Assembly: GCF_000220505.1 (NCBI RefSeq)
Contig: NZ_AFPJ01000025.1
Location: 1-64,000, forward strand
Source: Microbulbifer agarilyticus S89
GTDB lineage: Bacteria; Pseudomonadota; Gammaproteobacteria; Pseudomonadales; Cellvibrionaceae
Length of the DNA: 64,000 nt
Reading direction: 5' to 3'
Positions 54,781 to 64,000 of this stretch are shown piece after piece. Each line of letters opens with the position of its first letter. Within the stretch, counting starts at the first letter, position 1. The notes beneath the pieces are model-generated. The model was given only the letters and a program-made list of their open reading frames with translations. It did not search any database and was not told the origin of the DNA. Position numbers and translations under genes: made by a program.

Positions 54781-55086
54781 GGTTTTGGAGCTGCGGAGCC
54801 AGGTAAACCCAAAAGCCGCTGCCAACGCCAAGCCAACCAGAGCCACGCCAAGAAATACCGCATCTGATGTAAAAAGGGTTAAACCAACTGCAGGCGACGT
54901 GAGCACCGCGAATACTGAAAAATAGAGTGCTAACAGGCCAAGCCGCCAGTATTTCACCAGCAATAAATAGATGATCAAAGGCGCAGAGACAGCGGTCAAG
55001 AGCACAGCTGGGGTGAATGCAGCGGCGCCCAAATAATACGCCGCTATTGATAAAAACACCGCCAGCAGACCAATAGTGATATTCAT
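54775..55086 (-). CDS. Hypothetical membrane protein, cassette-borne
   Basis: This 103-residue protein is of no family I recognise. It is almost wholly hydrophobic with about four membrane segments and ends in a basic RSSKTS tail. The ATG at 55086 was chosen for AAGGA four bases upstream; two earlier in-frame starts exist. Its TAA stop falls in the attC-like site at 54731-54780, as is common for integron cassette genes. It is 42 bases downstream of the next cassette gene. Confidence 0.6.
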   Translation of the reverse strand: MNITIGLLAVFLSIAAYYLGAAAFTPAVLLTAVSAPLIIYLLLVKYWRLGLLALYFSVFAVLTSPAVGLTLFTSDAVFLGVALVGLALAAAFGFTWLRSSKTS

Positions 55087-55128
55087 GTGTTCCTTCATTT
55101 TATTCACGCTGCAGTCACTTGCTATGAG

Positions 55129-55404
55129 CTATATTGCCACGCATTGTTCAGCTGAGTTCCATTTCAGAGCAACTCTGGAATCGACTGTGACCGGCCTACC
55201 TTTACTTAGCTCTAGCTTTTTAATAGTTTCCGCGACTATTTTCGGTGTAACGACAATAGGAACTTCAAATTCCAGCTCAGACCAAGGCGCCTTCTTTTGC
55301 CCTGCACACCAAACACGTAGCAAATGTACTGGCCACAATACTTCGCCACAAATCCAGATATAGTCATTTCCGTTTACGTGAATTTTTCGTGTTTTATTTT
55401 TCAC
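55129..55404 (-). CDS. Hypothetical protein, cassette-borne
   Basis: This 91-residue soluble protein has a GTG start (KNKTRKIHVNGNDYIWICGEV) and no recognised domain. It contains three cysteines and a Val/Ile-rich C-terminal half. It probably shares a cassette with the downstream membrane protein because no attC is seen between them. The base composition is lower in GC than the chromosomal genes around it. Confidence 0.55.
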   Translation of the reverse strand: MKNKTRKIHVNGNDYIWICGEVLWPVHLLRVWCAGQKKAPWSELEFEVPIVVTPKIVAETIKKLELSKGRPVTVDSRVALKWNSAEQCVAI

Positions 55405-55425
55405 GTTTAATCGTCATTACCAGGC

Positions 55426-55570
55426 TCATAACGCCCACAGCAGGGGCGAATTACCTTTTGCAGGTTTTGCGCAAAAATGGGGGCAAAGTGACCTGCGCAA
55501 AAGATGCACAAGGTAATACGTCCCGCAGAGGCCCAAGGGGCCGACGCTTCATTACCTGTGCTTGTTATGT
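55426..55570 (-). repeat. attC site 1 (integron recombination site)
   Basis: On the minus strand the site begins CATAACAAGCACAG and ends CTGTGGGCGTTATG; the ends pair as TAACAAGCACAG against TAACGCCCACAG. A long imperfect inverted repeat lies between (about 145 bases in all). It follows the stop of the small secreted-protein cassette. The internal sequence closely matches attC site 3. Confidence 0.88.
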
Positions 55571-55583
55571 ATTGACGTGGCAC

Positions 55584-55865
55584 TTACTTGGAGTTCCCGG
55601 ATGACGCTAAGGCCACTAACAGCTGCATTGCCTGCTCGTCAGTAAAACCTTGTTTTTTAAGAGATAAATAAAGCTCTCTGTAGTATTTGGATTGAGCTTC
55701 TAAAAGCTCTGGGCTACTGAGTGCTTCTAGCTGAGCTTTCAGCATAGGAACCAGTACTTTCATATTTGGACCGACGCTAGGTGGCGGCGGCATTTGGGTC
55801 TGGGCGCTCACCGAGCCAACGAAGGCGCATAGCCAAATCGGGAAAATTGTGACTAATTTTTTCAT
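55584..55865 (-). CDS. Hypothetical secreted protein, cassette-borne
   Basis: This 93-residue protein starts MKKLVTIFPIWLCAFVGSVSAQ, a clear Sec signal peptide cut before TQMPPPP. The mature 70 residues are helical, rich in Leu, Ala, Gln and Ser, with no cysteine after the signal. The function is unknown. The upstream in-frame extension to 55922 was dropped because it reads through the preceding attC. attC site 1 follows its stop. Confidence 0.6.
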   Translation of the reverse strand: MKKLVTIFPIWLCAFVGSVSAQTQMPPPPSVGPNMKVLVPMLKAQLEALSSPELLEAQSKYYRELYLSLKKQGFTDEQAMQLLVALASSGNSK

Positions 55866-55890
55866 TCTTCTTCCTTGATAAGTACGAATA

Positions 55891-55972
55891 CATAACGCGT
55901 CAATAACCGACAGCCTACGCAAAGCGTAGGCTGTCCGGCGCCGCAGGCGCGCAGCTCATTGACTTGCTACAT
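55891..55972 (-). repeat. attC site 2 (integron recombination site)
   Basis: On the minus strand it begins TAGCAAGTCAAT and ends ATTGACGCGTTATG, pairing as TAGCAAGTCAAT against TAACGCGTCAAT. A perfect stem ACAGCCTACGC / GCGTAGGCTGT lies inside. It is 82 bases long. The left core carries TAGC instead of TAAC, and that TAG is the stop codon of the adjacent gene. Confidence 0.85.
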
Positions 55973-56467
55973 TGCTTTCGCTACGTAGTTCGATTCATGA
56001 TTCAAGTGACTCTTGGCCCATGACTTGAGAGAACGCTTTAATTTTTCATTAAGAGTTTCGACCTCAGGGAATATGATCAAGCAGCCAATCTCTGTGTATT
56101 TTAACTTGCCTTCACTTGAAGGACAGAAGTAGCTGATAAACCCAAATAGACTCTCTTCACCATCTGCCACATACGCGACCTTTTCTTTGCAAGAGTGAGC
56201 CCTGCATCCAGAAACAAAGTAATCACCACTTTCCATTTTCTTGACGCGACCGGGCGGACCGCCGAGACCTACCAATGCCTGCTCATGAACTGGCGCATCA
56301 AAAAAATATGCACCTTTATAAACTGAAAAGTAGTTACTAGTGTAACTTCGAAAGTCTTCACTCTGCACTAGATCGCTTGACAGCTCAAGCAGAGAAATAT
56401 CAAAAGACTTTGCCCACCCGCTGACCGGAAAAATCAGAAAAGATAGTATGATGCAGAATTTTTTCAT
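55967..56467 (-). CDS. Hypothetical secreted protein, cassette-borne
   Basis: This 166-residue protein has a Sec signal peptide MKKFCIILSFLIFPVSGWA followed by KSFDISLLELSSDLVQ. Six or so cysteines and aromatic residues in the mature part (SGCRAHSCKEK, FCPSSEGKLKYTEIGC) suggest disulfides in the periplasm. No family recognised. The ATG at 56467 begins the signal peptide; a longer frame to 56494 is not needed. Its TAG stop overlaps attC site 2. Confidence 0.65.
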   Translation of the reverse strand: MKKFCIILSFLIFPVSGWAKSFDISLLELSSDLVQSEDFRSYTSNYFSVYKGAYFFDAPVHEQALVGLGGPPGRVKKMESGDYFVSGCRAHSCKEKVAYVADGEESLFGFISYFCPSSEGKLKYTEIGCLIIFPEVETLNEKLKRSLKSWAKSHLNHESNYVAKAM

Positions 56468-56482
56468 GTAACCCCCAAGAAA

Positions 56483-56626
56483 TGTAACGCCCACGGCAGG
56501 GGCGGATTACCTTACGCGCTTTTTGCGCAAAAATGGGAGCGAAGCGACCGCGCAAAAAGTGCATAAGGTAAGCCGTCCCGCGGAGGCCCGAAGGGCCGGA
56601 GCTCCTCCGCCCGTGATTGTTATGTT
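56483..56626 (-). repeat. attC site 3 (integron recombination site)
   Basis: On the minus strand the ends read CATAACAATCACGG and CCGTGGGCGTTAC, pairing as TAACAATCACGG against TAACGCCCACGG. It is about 144 bases long. The inner GCGGGACG...TTACCTTATGCA and CATTTTTGCGCAAAA segments are shared with attC site 1. The TAA of the adjacent gene's stop lies in the left core. Confidence 0.88.
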
Positions 56627-56898
56627 TGATCTCTGTGCGTGGCCCCTAAATGTACGGTTCTTTGCCGATAGCTCTCTTCAAAAGCGACTAGAGAGGCTAG
56701 TAAACCAGCCAGAATCACTCCAAAGACCGCGTAAACAGCGAGCGAAAGTATAGATGTTGCGGAGAATCCTAAATAAATTCCAGGAATTATGCTGATCGGG
56801 ACAAGAGCAAGAACAAAAATTGAACTGAAATGCAGAACTTTGATGACCGCCAGTAGTGGCTTAAGATTTTCGCTTTTTAGATTCTTATATCCAAACAT
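56620..56898 (-). CDS. Hypothetical membrane protein, cassette-borne
   Basis: This 92-residue protein starts MFGYKNLKSENLKPLL and has two strong membrane segments at about residues 23-46 and 48-72, then a short charged tail ending HRDQT. No recognised family. Its stop TAA is the start of attC site 3, the normal cassette arrangement. A possible weak boundary site (GTTATGT) lies about 30 bases before its start. Confidence 0.6.
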   Translation of the reverse strand: MFGYKNLKSENLKPLLAVIKVLHFSSIFVLALVPISIIPGIYLGFSATSILSLAVYAVFGVILAGLLASLVAFEESYRQRTVHLGATHRDQT

Positions 56899-57240
56899 TT
56901 ACTATTCCTTGGTTCTGCACTGCTGAAACATAACAGTTTTATTCATTGGCCCAGGTCATTTGTTACAAATGGCTTTTGCTCCTGAGATGCAGTATATGCC
57001 ATCCAAAATAATCCTTATAAAATCAGGCATTTAGCGTGCAATAAACGTTGAACAAAAACGTCAAAAGAAACCTGTGTGTATTGCTCTTCGAATTTAAATG
57101 GCTCTTATATTTTTGCGCATAACCATATAAATCAATGAGTTAGCCTACTCCAATCCGGGAACACACGCCATAGGCTGCTGAACACGGTGGAGTTTGGGAA
57201 ACTTTTACATGAAATATACGAGATTAGTGGTTTCTACAGG
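56899..57240. other. Intergenic stretch upstream of cassette array
   Basis: No convincing gene is present. The minus strand at 56928-56934 reads GTTATGT, the right core seen at each attC, with a GTAACAAATG near 56956-56965 as a possible left core: a degenerate attC or attI. The rest is AT-rich. No integrase gene or remnant was recognised. Confidence 0.4.
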
Positions 57241-57243
57241 CAT

Positions 57244-57272
57244 AAAAAAGCCACCCGAAGGTGGCTTTTTTA
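57244..57272. terminator. Duplicated sucD terminator
   Basis: The hairpin GCCACC CGAA GGTGGC with flanking A and T runs matches the terminator after sucD at 58931. It belongs to the duplicated sucD fragment. Confidence 0.85.
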
Positions 57273-57282
57273 GCAGGAAGAA

Positions 57283-57450
57283 CCTTGCTGATTACCAGCC
57301 AGTTACTTCCTTCAATACGTCGCCGATCTGCGCCAGGCAGCTAAATGTTTTCACACCGGCGTATTCCAGGGCAGCGAACTTGTCATCGCGGTACCTTTAC
57401 CACCGGAGATGATCGCACCGGCGTGGCCCACGCGCTTTCCGGGAGGAACT
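57283..57450 (-). pseudogene. Frameshifted duplicate of the sucD 3' end
   Basis: This copy of about the last 55 codons of sucD is followed by the same terminator. It aligns closely with 58976-59140, with scattered substitutions and a one-base deletion around 57381-57390 that breaks the frame. The homology stops near 57450 (PPGKR of sucD) and the sequence beyond is unrelated. It is not able to encode a working subunit. Confidence 0.88.
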
Positions 57451-57534
57451 GGCCGGTATTGGGAATGATCTCTTCGCCGTGTGCGCCGCGCTTGCCAGCG
57501 CTAGCGCCAGCAGGAAGAATAGGGATAGTTTCAT
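57397..57534 (-). CDS. Truncated small ORF with signal peptide
   Basis: This 45-codon ORF begins [18 protein letters not shown], a textbook Sec signal, then runs in a wrong frame into the sucD fragment and stops. It looks like the 5' end of a secreted-protein gene cut by the rearrangement that left the sucD copy. Expression as such is doubtful. Confidence 0.4.
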   Translation of the reverse strand: MKLSLFFLLALALASAAHTAKRSFPIPASSSRKARGPRRCDHLRW

Positions 57535-57699
57535 CGTTGCCTGTTGCCCGGTTGGATATCATAGAAACTACAGCCTGGTGTCAGTTACGGCCTTGCCACG
57601 CCTGCAAAGTCTAGTCGGCCAGGGTGCAGTGCCGGATGCAGGCGGACGGCAGTCGCGACAATTGCTGGACCAGCCAAGCCACCACACGAGTGCCTGCTT

Positions 57700-58086
57700 A
57701 TGTTTACCATGTTCTACGACGGGCGCTGCCCGCTATGCATGAAAGAAATCGCACACCTGCGGCGCTGGAATACCGAGGGACGGGTGCGCTTTGTGGATAT
57801 CAACAGTGAGTCCTTCCGCGAGGACTACCCCGAAGTAGACCCGGACGCCGCGATGGCAGTACTGCATGGGCAGCTGGCAGACGGGCGCATCGTCAGCGGC
57901 TACGAAGTCACGGTGGAGGCGTGGGAGCAGGTCGGCAAGGGTCACTGGGTACGCTGGCTGAAGTGGCCCGGCATACGCCGGCTCAGCCCACTGGTGTATG
58001 GCCTGTTCGCGCGCCACCGGCACAGCCTCGCGCGGCTGCTGACCGGCAAGGCGCGTTGTGACAATGACGACTGTCGAATGGACTAG
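57700..58086 (+). CDS. DCC-family (DUF393) thiol-disulfide oxidoreductase-like protein
   Basis: This 128-residue protein starts MFTMFYDGRCPLCMKEIAHLRRW, with the DxxCxxC motif that names the family (DGRCPLC), and a C-terminal hydrophobic WLKWPGIRRLSPLVYGLFARHR. The C-terminus has a further Cys pair, CDNDDC. These are likely thioredoxin-fold proteins of unknown substrate. The next gene begins 8 bases after its stop. Confidence 0.9.
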   Translation: MFTMFYDGRCPLCMKEIAHLRRWNTEGRVRFVDINSESFREDYPEVDPDAAMAVLHGQLADGRIVSGYEVTVEAWEQVGKGHWVRWLKWPGIRRLSPLVYGLFARHRHSLARLLTGKARCDNDDCRMD

Positions 58087-58094
58087 AGACACTG

Positions 58095-58775
58095 ATGAAA
58101 ACGAGCAAACCGGAACCGATCGAACTGGGGCCCTTAAGGCAATTGCGCAGCGGCCAACTGGAACAGCTGGAGCAGCGCTACCGGGTCAACCTTATCAACA
58201 GCCTGTCGGGCTTTAAGAGCGCCAATCTGATTGGCACCGCAGATGCCGGGGGCCACACTAACCTCGCCATTGTCAGCTCAGTGGTACATCTGGGCGCGAA
58301 CCCGCCGCTGGTGGCCTTTATCAACCGTCCTGACTCGGTGGAACGGCATACCCTCGATAACCTGACAGACAGCGGCTGGTTTACCGTCAACCAGGTCAAC
58401 GACGATATCTGGGAGCGCGCCCACCAGACCTCTGCGCGGTACCCGCGCGGCATCTCGGAATTCCAGGAAGTACAGCTCACCCCTATACCAAGCGAGATTT
58501 GCCCGGCGCCCTACGTGGCGGAAAGCCGGCTGCGCTTTGCTTGTGAGGTGGTGGAACGCACACGCCTTGAGATCAACAGTACTGTGATGGTGATCGGCCG
58601 CATTGCCGAACTGCAGGTGTGCGACGCTGCAATAGCAGAAGATGGCTATATCGACATTGAGGCGCTGGGCACACTCGCGGTCAGTGGCCTCGACAGCTAC
58701 CACCGCACCGAGCGCCTCGGCCGCCTCAGCTACGCCAAGCCAGGCCTGGCACCGCGCCGTATCGATAAGCCCTGA
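58095..58775 (+). CDS. Flavin-reductase-like FMN-binding split-barrel protein
   Basis: This 226-residue protein has the flavin-reductase-like domain: SLSGFKSANLIGTADAGGHTNLAIVSSVVHLGANPPLVAFI, RHTLDNLTDSGWFTVNQV and the late FACEVVERTRLEINSTVMVIGRIAEL. This family binds FMN and includes NAD(P)H:flavin reductases. It probably shares a transcript with the DCC gene 8 bases upstream. The two genes lie between a sucD fragment and the real sucD, so they may have arrived by rearrangement. Confidence 0.9.
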   Translation: MKTSKPEPIELGPLRQLRSGQLEQLEQRYRVNLINSLSGFKSANLIGTADAGGHTNLAIVSSVVHLGANPPLVAFINRPDSVERHTLDNLTDSGWFTVNQVNDDIWERAHQTSARYPRGISEFQEVQLTPIPSEICPAPYVAESRLRFACEVVERTRLEINSTVMVIGRIAELQVCDAAIAEDGYIDIEALGTLAVSGLDSYHRTERLGRLSYAKPGLAPRRIDKP

Positions 58776-58930
58776 GCAGGCCAGCACAAGGCAAGCGCGG
58801 ATTTGCGCCTGTGTGGAGGCGGTTGGTGCCACGCAAAGAGGATTCCTATGGTCATGGAGTGCATGAACTTCATCGTGGACTCTCCCGGTTTCAACGCTGC
58901 TTCTTCCTATCTTGGATAATTCTGCGGACA

Positions 58931-58963
58931 TAAAAAAAGCCACCCGAAGGTGGCTTTTTTTAT
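58931..58963 (-). terminator. Terminator of the suc operon
   Basis: The hairpin GCCACC CGAA GGTGGC is flanked by A7 and T7 and lies about 20 bases after the sucD stop on the minus strand. It can also act on the plus-strand pair. Confidence 0.92.
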
Positions 58964-58981
58964 CAGAAAGGAACTTGCTGA

Positions 58982-59854
58982 TTACCAGCCAGTTACTTCC
59001 TTCAGTGCGTCGCCGATCTGCGCCAGGGAGCGAACGGTTTTAACACCGGCGTCTTCCAGAGCAGCAAATTTCTCGTCCGCGGTACCTTTACCACCGGAGA
59101 TGATCGCACCGGCATGGCCCATGCGCTTTCCGGGAGGAGCGGTTACACCAGCGATGTAGGAAACCACTGGCTTGGTGACGTTTTCCTTGATGTAAGCGGC
59201 CGCTTCTTCTTCAGCGGAACCGCCGATCTCGCCGATCATTACAATGGCTTCGGTCTGCGGGTCGTTCTGGAACATTTCCAGAATATCGATGAAATTGGAG
59301 CCCGGGATGGGATCGCCACCGATACCTACACAGGTAGACTGGCCGAAACCGTGGTCAGTAGTCTGCTTAACGGCTTCATAAGTCAGGGTACCGGAGCGGG
59401 ATACGATACCCACTTTGCCCGGCTTGTGAATGTGACCAGGCATGATGCCGATCTTACATTCACCCGGAGTGATAACACCCGGGCAGTTCGGGCCGATCAG
59501 GCGCACGCCCAGCTCGTCACACTTAACCTTGGCCTGCAGCATGTCCATGGTAGGAATGCCTTCAGTGATGCACACGATCAGCTTGATGCCGCCGTTGGCC
59601 GCTTCCAGGATGGAATCCTTACAGAAAGGCGCCGGTACATAGATTACGGAAGCTTCCGCACCAGTCGCTTCTACGGCTTCTTTTACGGTATTGAAAACCG
59701 GCAGGCCCAGGTGAGTCTGGCCGCCTTTGCCCGGGGTTACACCACCGACCATTTTTGTACCGTACTCGATAGCCTGCTCGGAGTGGAAAGTACCCTGGGA
59801 GCCGGTGAAGCCCTGACAGATGACTTTAGTGTCTTTGTTAATCAGTACTGACAT
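58982..59854 (-). CDS. sucD: Succinyl-CoA synthetase α subunit
   Basis: This 290-residue subunit binds CoA and carries the phosphohistidine of the succinyl-CoA to succinate step. [15 protein letters not shown] near residue 15 is the CoA-binding site, and [14 protein letters not shown] holds the catalytic His247. The length is standard. It begins 2 bases after sucC. The final ~55 codons are duplicated at 57283-57450. Confidence 0.98.
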   Translation of the reverse strand: MSVLINKDTKVICQGFTGSQGTFHSEQAIEYGTKMVGGVTPGKGGQTHLGLPVFNTVKEAVEATGAEASVIYVPAPFCKDSILEAANGGIKLIVCITEGIPTMDMLQAKVKCDELGVRLIGPNCPGVITPGECKIGIMPGHIHKPGKVGIVSRSGTLTYEAVKQTTDHGFGQSTCVGIGGDPIPGSNFIDILEMFQNDPQTEAIVMIGEIGGSAEEEAAAYIKENVTKPVVSYIAGVTAPPGKRMGHAGAIISGGKGTADEKFAALEDAGVKTVRSLAQIGDALKEVTGW

Positions 59855-59856
59855 GA

Positions 59857-61023
59857 TTATTTACCCTCCGCAGCTTTAACCACTTGCTCTGCCGCGTCGG
59901 TCAGGCTGGTGGCAGCGATGATGTTCAGGCCGCTGTCGCTCAGGACCTTGGCACCCAGGTCTGCGTTGTTACCTTCGAGGCGCACAACAACCGGGATAGT
60001 AACGCCCACTTCTTTCACTGCGCCGATTACGCCTTCTGCGATCATGTCGCAGCGAACGATGCCGCCGAAGATGTTGATCAGAACGGCTTTTACGTTCTCG
60101 TCGGACAGGATGATTTTGAACGCTTCAACAACGCGTTCTTTGGTCGCGCCGCCGCCAACGTCCAGGAAGTTAGCCGGCTTGCCGCCGTGCAGGTTGACGA
60201 TGTCCATGGTACCCATGGCCAGGCCAGCACCGTTTACCATGCAGCCGATGTTGCCATCCAGTGCTACATAGTTGAGGTCCCACTTGGCTGCGTGTGCTTC
60301 GCGCTCGTCTTCCTGAGACGGGTCGTGCATTTCACGCAGGTCCGGGTGACGGTACAGCGCGTTGCTATCGATAACGATCTTGGCGTCCAGGCAGTGCAGG
60401 TTCTTCTCTGGCGTGATGACCAGCGGGTTGATTTCCAGCAGGGCCAGGTCTTTTTCTTCAAACATTTTCGCCAGACCCAGGAAGATCTTGGTGAACTGCT
60501 TGATCTGGTCGCCTTCGAGGCCCAGTTTGAACGCCAGTTCACGGCCCTGGTAAGGCTGTGCGCCTACCAGTGGGTCGATGATGGCTTTCAGGATTTTTTC
60601 CGGAGTCTCTTCCGCAACTTTCTCGATCTCAACACCGCCTTCGGTGGAGGCCATGAAAACGATGCGACGGGTAGCACGATCCATCACCGCACCCAGGTAC
60701 AGTTCCTGGTCGATGTCGGTGCAGCTTTCTACGAGGATGCGGGAAACCGGCTGGCCGTTTTCGTCTGTCTGATAAGTTACCAGGTTGTTACCCAGCCACT
60801 TCTTCGCGAATTCTTCAATTTCCGCTTTGGAGTCCACCAGCTTTACGCCGCCCGCTTTACCGCGGCCACCAGCGTGTACCTGGGCTTTAACAACCCACTT
60901 GTCGCCGCCGATTTCGTCTGCTGCCGCTGCTGCTGCTGCCGGGGTTTCCGCTGCAATGCCTTGGGAAACCGGCAATCCGTATGCTGCAAACAGTTGTTTG
61001 CCCTGATACTCATGCAAGTTCAT
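59857..61023 (-). CDS. sucC: Succinyl-CoA synthetase β subunit
   Basis: This 388-residue ATP-grasp subunit provides nucleotide and succinate binding. [18 protein letters not shown] is the conserved start (the ATG four codons upstream is less likely), and [11 protein letters not shown] and [30 protein letters not shown] are the ATP and succinate regions. It pairs with sucD directly downstream. Confidence 0.98.
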   Translation of the reverse strand: MNLHEYQGKQLFAAYGLPVSQGIAAETPAAAAAAADEIGGDKWVVKAQVHAGGRGKAGGVKLVDSKAEIEEFAKKWLGNNLVTYQTDENGQPVSRILVESCTDIDQELYLGAVMDRATRRIVFMASTEGGVEIEKVAEETPEKILKAIIDPLVGAQPYQGRELAFKLGLEGDQIKQFTKIFLGLAKMFEEKDLALLEINPLVITPEKNLHCLDAKIVIDSNALYRHPDLREMHDPSQEDEREAHAAKWDLNYVALDGNIGCMVNGAGLAMGTMDIVNLHGGKPANFLDVGGGATKERVVEAFKIILSDENVKAVLINIFGGIVRCDMIAEGVIGAVKEVGVTIPVVVRLEGNNADLGAKVLSDSGLNIIAATSLTDAAEQVVKAAEGK

Positions 61024-61134
61024 AGTCAATACCAATTCACATTTGAAATGTGTTTACCAATTGCAGATTACTCTGCACCTTTACACAGCGCTCTGGTGCT
61101 GCCTGTTTGCAAAACCAGAGCCCTGAAATGAAAC

Positions 61135-61159
61135 CGGGGCGGCTGTTATAGCCGCCCCG
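61135..61159 (-). promoter_or_regulatory. Strong hairpin in the lpd-sucC gap
   Basis: A 10-bp perfect GC-rich stem (CGGGGCGGCT / AGCCGCCCCG) lies between lpd and sucC, 15 bases past the lpd stop. There is no T run, so it may tune mRNA stability or partial termination in the operon. Confidence 0.6.
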
Positions 61160-61173
61160 AAATATCACGTCGC

Positions 61174-62637
<1,464 letters not shown>

Positions 62638-62783
62638 TCAACGAATGCGGAATTGTTACCGCATGCCCGGGTTTCTTCCCGGATTTCCCTGAGACGGTCT
62701 TGTTGCCGTTGATGCCAGCTCGAACGGCTGGCTCATTGTGCGGGCGACCGCTTGGGGCCGCCCTTTCTCCAAATCTAACCTGC

Positions 62784-63974
62784 TTACACTTCCAGCAGGA
62801 TACGCGCCGGGTCTTCGATCATTTCTTTGATCGCAACCAGGAAGCCAACTGCTTCCTTACCGTCGATCAGGCGGTGATCGTAAGACAGCGCCAGGTACAT
62901 CATTGGCAGGATTTCTACCTTGCCGTTGACCGCCATCGGGCGCTCCTGAATCTTGTGCATACCGAGGATGGCGGTTTGCGGTGGGTTCAGGATCGGGGTA
63001 GACAGCAGGGAACCAAACACACCACCGTTGGTGATGGTGAAGGTGCCACCGGTCATCTCGTCAATAGACAGCTTACCGTCACGGGCGCGCACGCCCAGGT
63101 CACGGATATTGTTTTCCATATCCGCCAGGCCCATGTTCTCTGCGTTACGCAGAATCGGTACTACCAGGCCTTTCGGGGAGGAAACCGCAACACCAATGTC
63201 CTGGTAACCGTGGTATACGATGTCGTTACCATCGATGGACGCGTTCACTGCGGAGTAACGCTTCAGCGCTTCTACTGCTGCTTTTACAAAGAAGCCCATA
63301 AAGCCCAGGCGAGTGCCGTTGTGGGTCTTCTCGAACAGGTCTTTGTAGTTCTTGCGCAGATCCATGATCGGCTTCATGTTCACTTCATTGAAGGTAGTGA
63401 GCATGGCAGTGGACTGGGAAGCGTCGAGCAGGCGCTCGGCGATGCGCTTGCGCATACGGGTCATTGGCACACGCTTCTCAACGCGCTCACCCGCAGCAAC
63501 TTCTACCTGCGCGGCAGCAGCCGGCGCGGCAGCAGCCGGTGCAGTGCCTGCCTTCATCACGTCTTCTTTCAGTACGCGACCGCCTTTGCCGGTGCCTTCA
63601 ACACCCGCCAGGTCAACACCTTTTTCCGCTGCCATTTTCTTGGCAGACGGCATCGCAATTTTCTCATCCGCTGCAGCGGGAGCTTCGGCGGCCGGCGCTT
63701 CTTCTGCGGCTGGCGCTGCCTCGGCAGAGCCGCCAGCACCTTCTTCGAACTTGGCGATGACTTCATTGGAGAGAACGGTGTCGCCCTCGCCTTTGATAAT
63801 TTCACTAATGGCGCCGTCAGCCGGTGCAACGACTTCCAGCACAACTTTGTCGGTTTCGATATCCACGATCAGTTCATCGCGGGACACAGCTTCACCCGGT
63901 TGTTTGTGCCAGGTGGCAACGGTGCCGTCCTGAACAGATTCCGGGAATGTTGGCGCTTTAATCTCGATGGTCAT
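62784..63974 (-). CDS. sucB: Dihydrolipoyllysine succinyltransferase (E2 of 2-oxoglutarate dehydrogenase)
   Basis: This 396-residue E2 has an N-terminal lipoyl domain ([16 protein letters not shown], lipoyl Lys43) followed by an Ala/Pro/Glu linker. The peripheral-subunit-binding domain at about 105-140 contains [15 protein letters not shown]. The C-terminal catalytic domain ends in [15 protein letters not shown] with His and Asp of the acyl-transfer site. The upstream sucA lies outside the window; only the 26 bases before the start are visible. Confidence 0.97.
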   Translation of the reverse strand: MTIEIKAPTFPESVQDGTVATWHKQPGEAVSRDELIVDIETDKVVLEVVAPADGAISEIIKGEGDTVLSNEVIAKFEEGAGGSAEAAPAAEEAPAAEAPAAADEKIAMPSAKKMAAEKGVDLAGVEGTGKGGRVLKEDVMKAGTAPAAAAPAAAAQVEVAAGERVEKRVPMTRMRKRIAERLLDASQSTAMLTTFNEVNMKPIMDLRKNYKDLFEKTHNGTRLGFMGFFVKAAVEALKRYSAVNASIDGNDIVYHGYQDIGVAVSSPKGLVVPILRNAENMGLADMENNIRDLGVRARDGKLSIDEMTGGTFTITNGGVFGSLLSTPILNPPQTAILGMHKIQERPMAVNGKVEILPMMYLALSYDHRLIDGKEAVGFLVAIKEMIEDPARILLEV

Positions 63975-64000
63975 TGTTCCTGTTTCCTGAGATTTTCGAG

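Noticed and set aside
55426-56626. CRISPR array
   Set aside because: The repeats are few, long, dissimilar in spacing and bordered by genes, and they fold as attC sites. No cas genes are present.
59884-61131. 415-codon plus-strand open frame
   Set aside because: It is antisense to sucC, which is a certain gene, and has low-complexity aromatic runs rather than a fold.

Overview
The window looks like a chromosomal segment of a marine, GC-rich gammaproteobacterium. The recX-recA-cinA, alaS-lysC-csrA-tRNA-Ser, sucB-lpd-sucC-sucD, tesA/ybbA-ybbP and tamA-tamB neighbourhoods are all gammaproteobacterial. Two lipoprotein peptidases, a Na+/dicarboxylate carrier, a Na+/proline carrier and integron-type attC sites fit a marine heterotroph of the Microbulbifer/Cellvibrionales kind. 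That placement is inference from gene content, not a phylogenetic result.

Left part (1-13,300, nearly all minus strand). The left edge holds a leader with three matched strong promoters that appear to drive an rRNA operon starting just outside the window. Next come tRNA-Ser(GCU), csrA, lysC and alaS. Four genes (HIT protein, Trm112-like protein, glpK and an amidohydrolase lipoprotein) separate alaS from recX-recA. recA carries a LexA-type operator and is preceded by the cinA/pncC amidase.

Middle part (13,300-48,000). This contains degradative and transport functions (prolyl oligopeptidase, DASS carrier, PhoD-like phosphatase), mtfA convergent with and overlapping a MocA-like nucleotidyltransferase, and the tamA-tamB module. 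Then follow acetoacetyl-CoA synthetase with a divergent LysR regulator, dps, an M2 peptidase, the SRP RNA, a PTPS-family protein, rsmE, ald with divergent lrp, a small HD + nucleotidyltransferase pair of lower GC content, a macrodomain hydrolase, putP, ttcA, and tesA divergent from ybbA-ybbP. Two intergenic cloverleaf-like inverted-repeat elements lie at 43901-44000 and 48103-48212.

Right part (48,000-64,000). bioA, a periplasmic thioredoxin-like protein with a DsbD-type reductase, and the overlapping selD-selU pair (tRNA 2-selenouridine) lead into an accessory region. At 54,731-56,960 there are minus-strand gene cassettes of unknown function separated by attC-like sites, with no integrase visible: a cluster of attC sites lacking an integrase. 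Next to it is a frameshifted duplicate of the sucD 3' end with its terminator, then a DCC-family protein and a flavin-reductase-like protein. The window closes with the real sucD, sucC, lpd and sucB of the TCA cycle.

The most unusual content is the orphan attC cassette array, the adjacent sucD-fragment duplication, the split HD/nucleotidyltransferase pair and the two cloverleaf inverted repeats.
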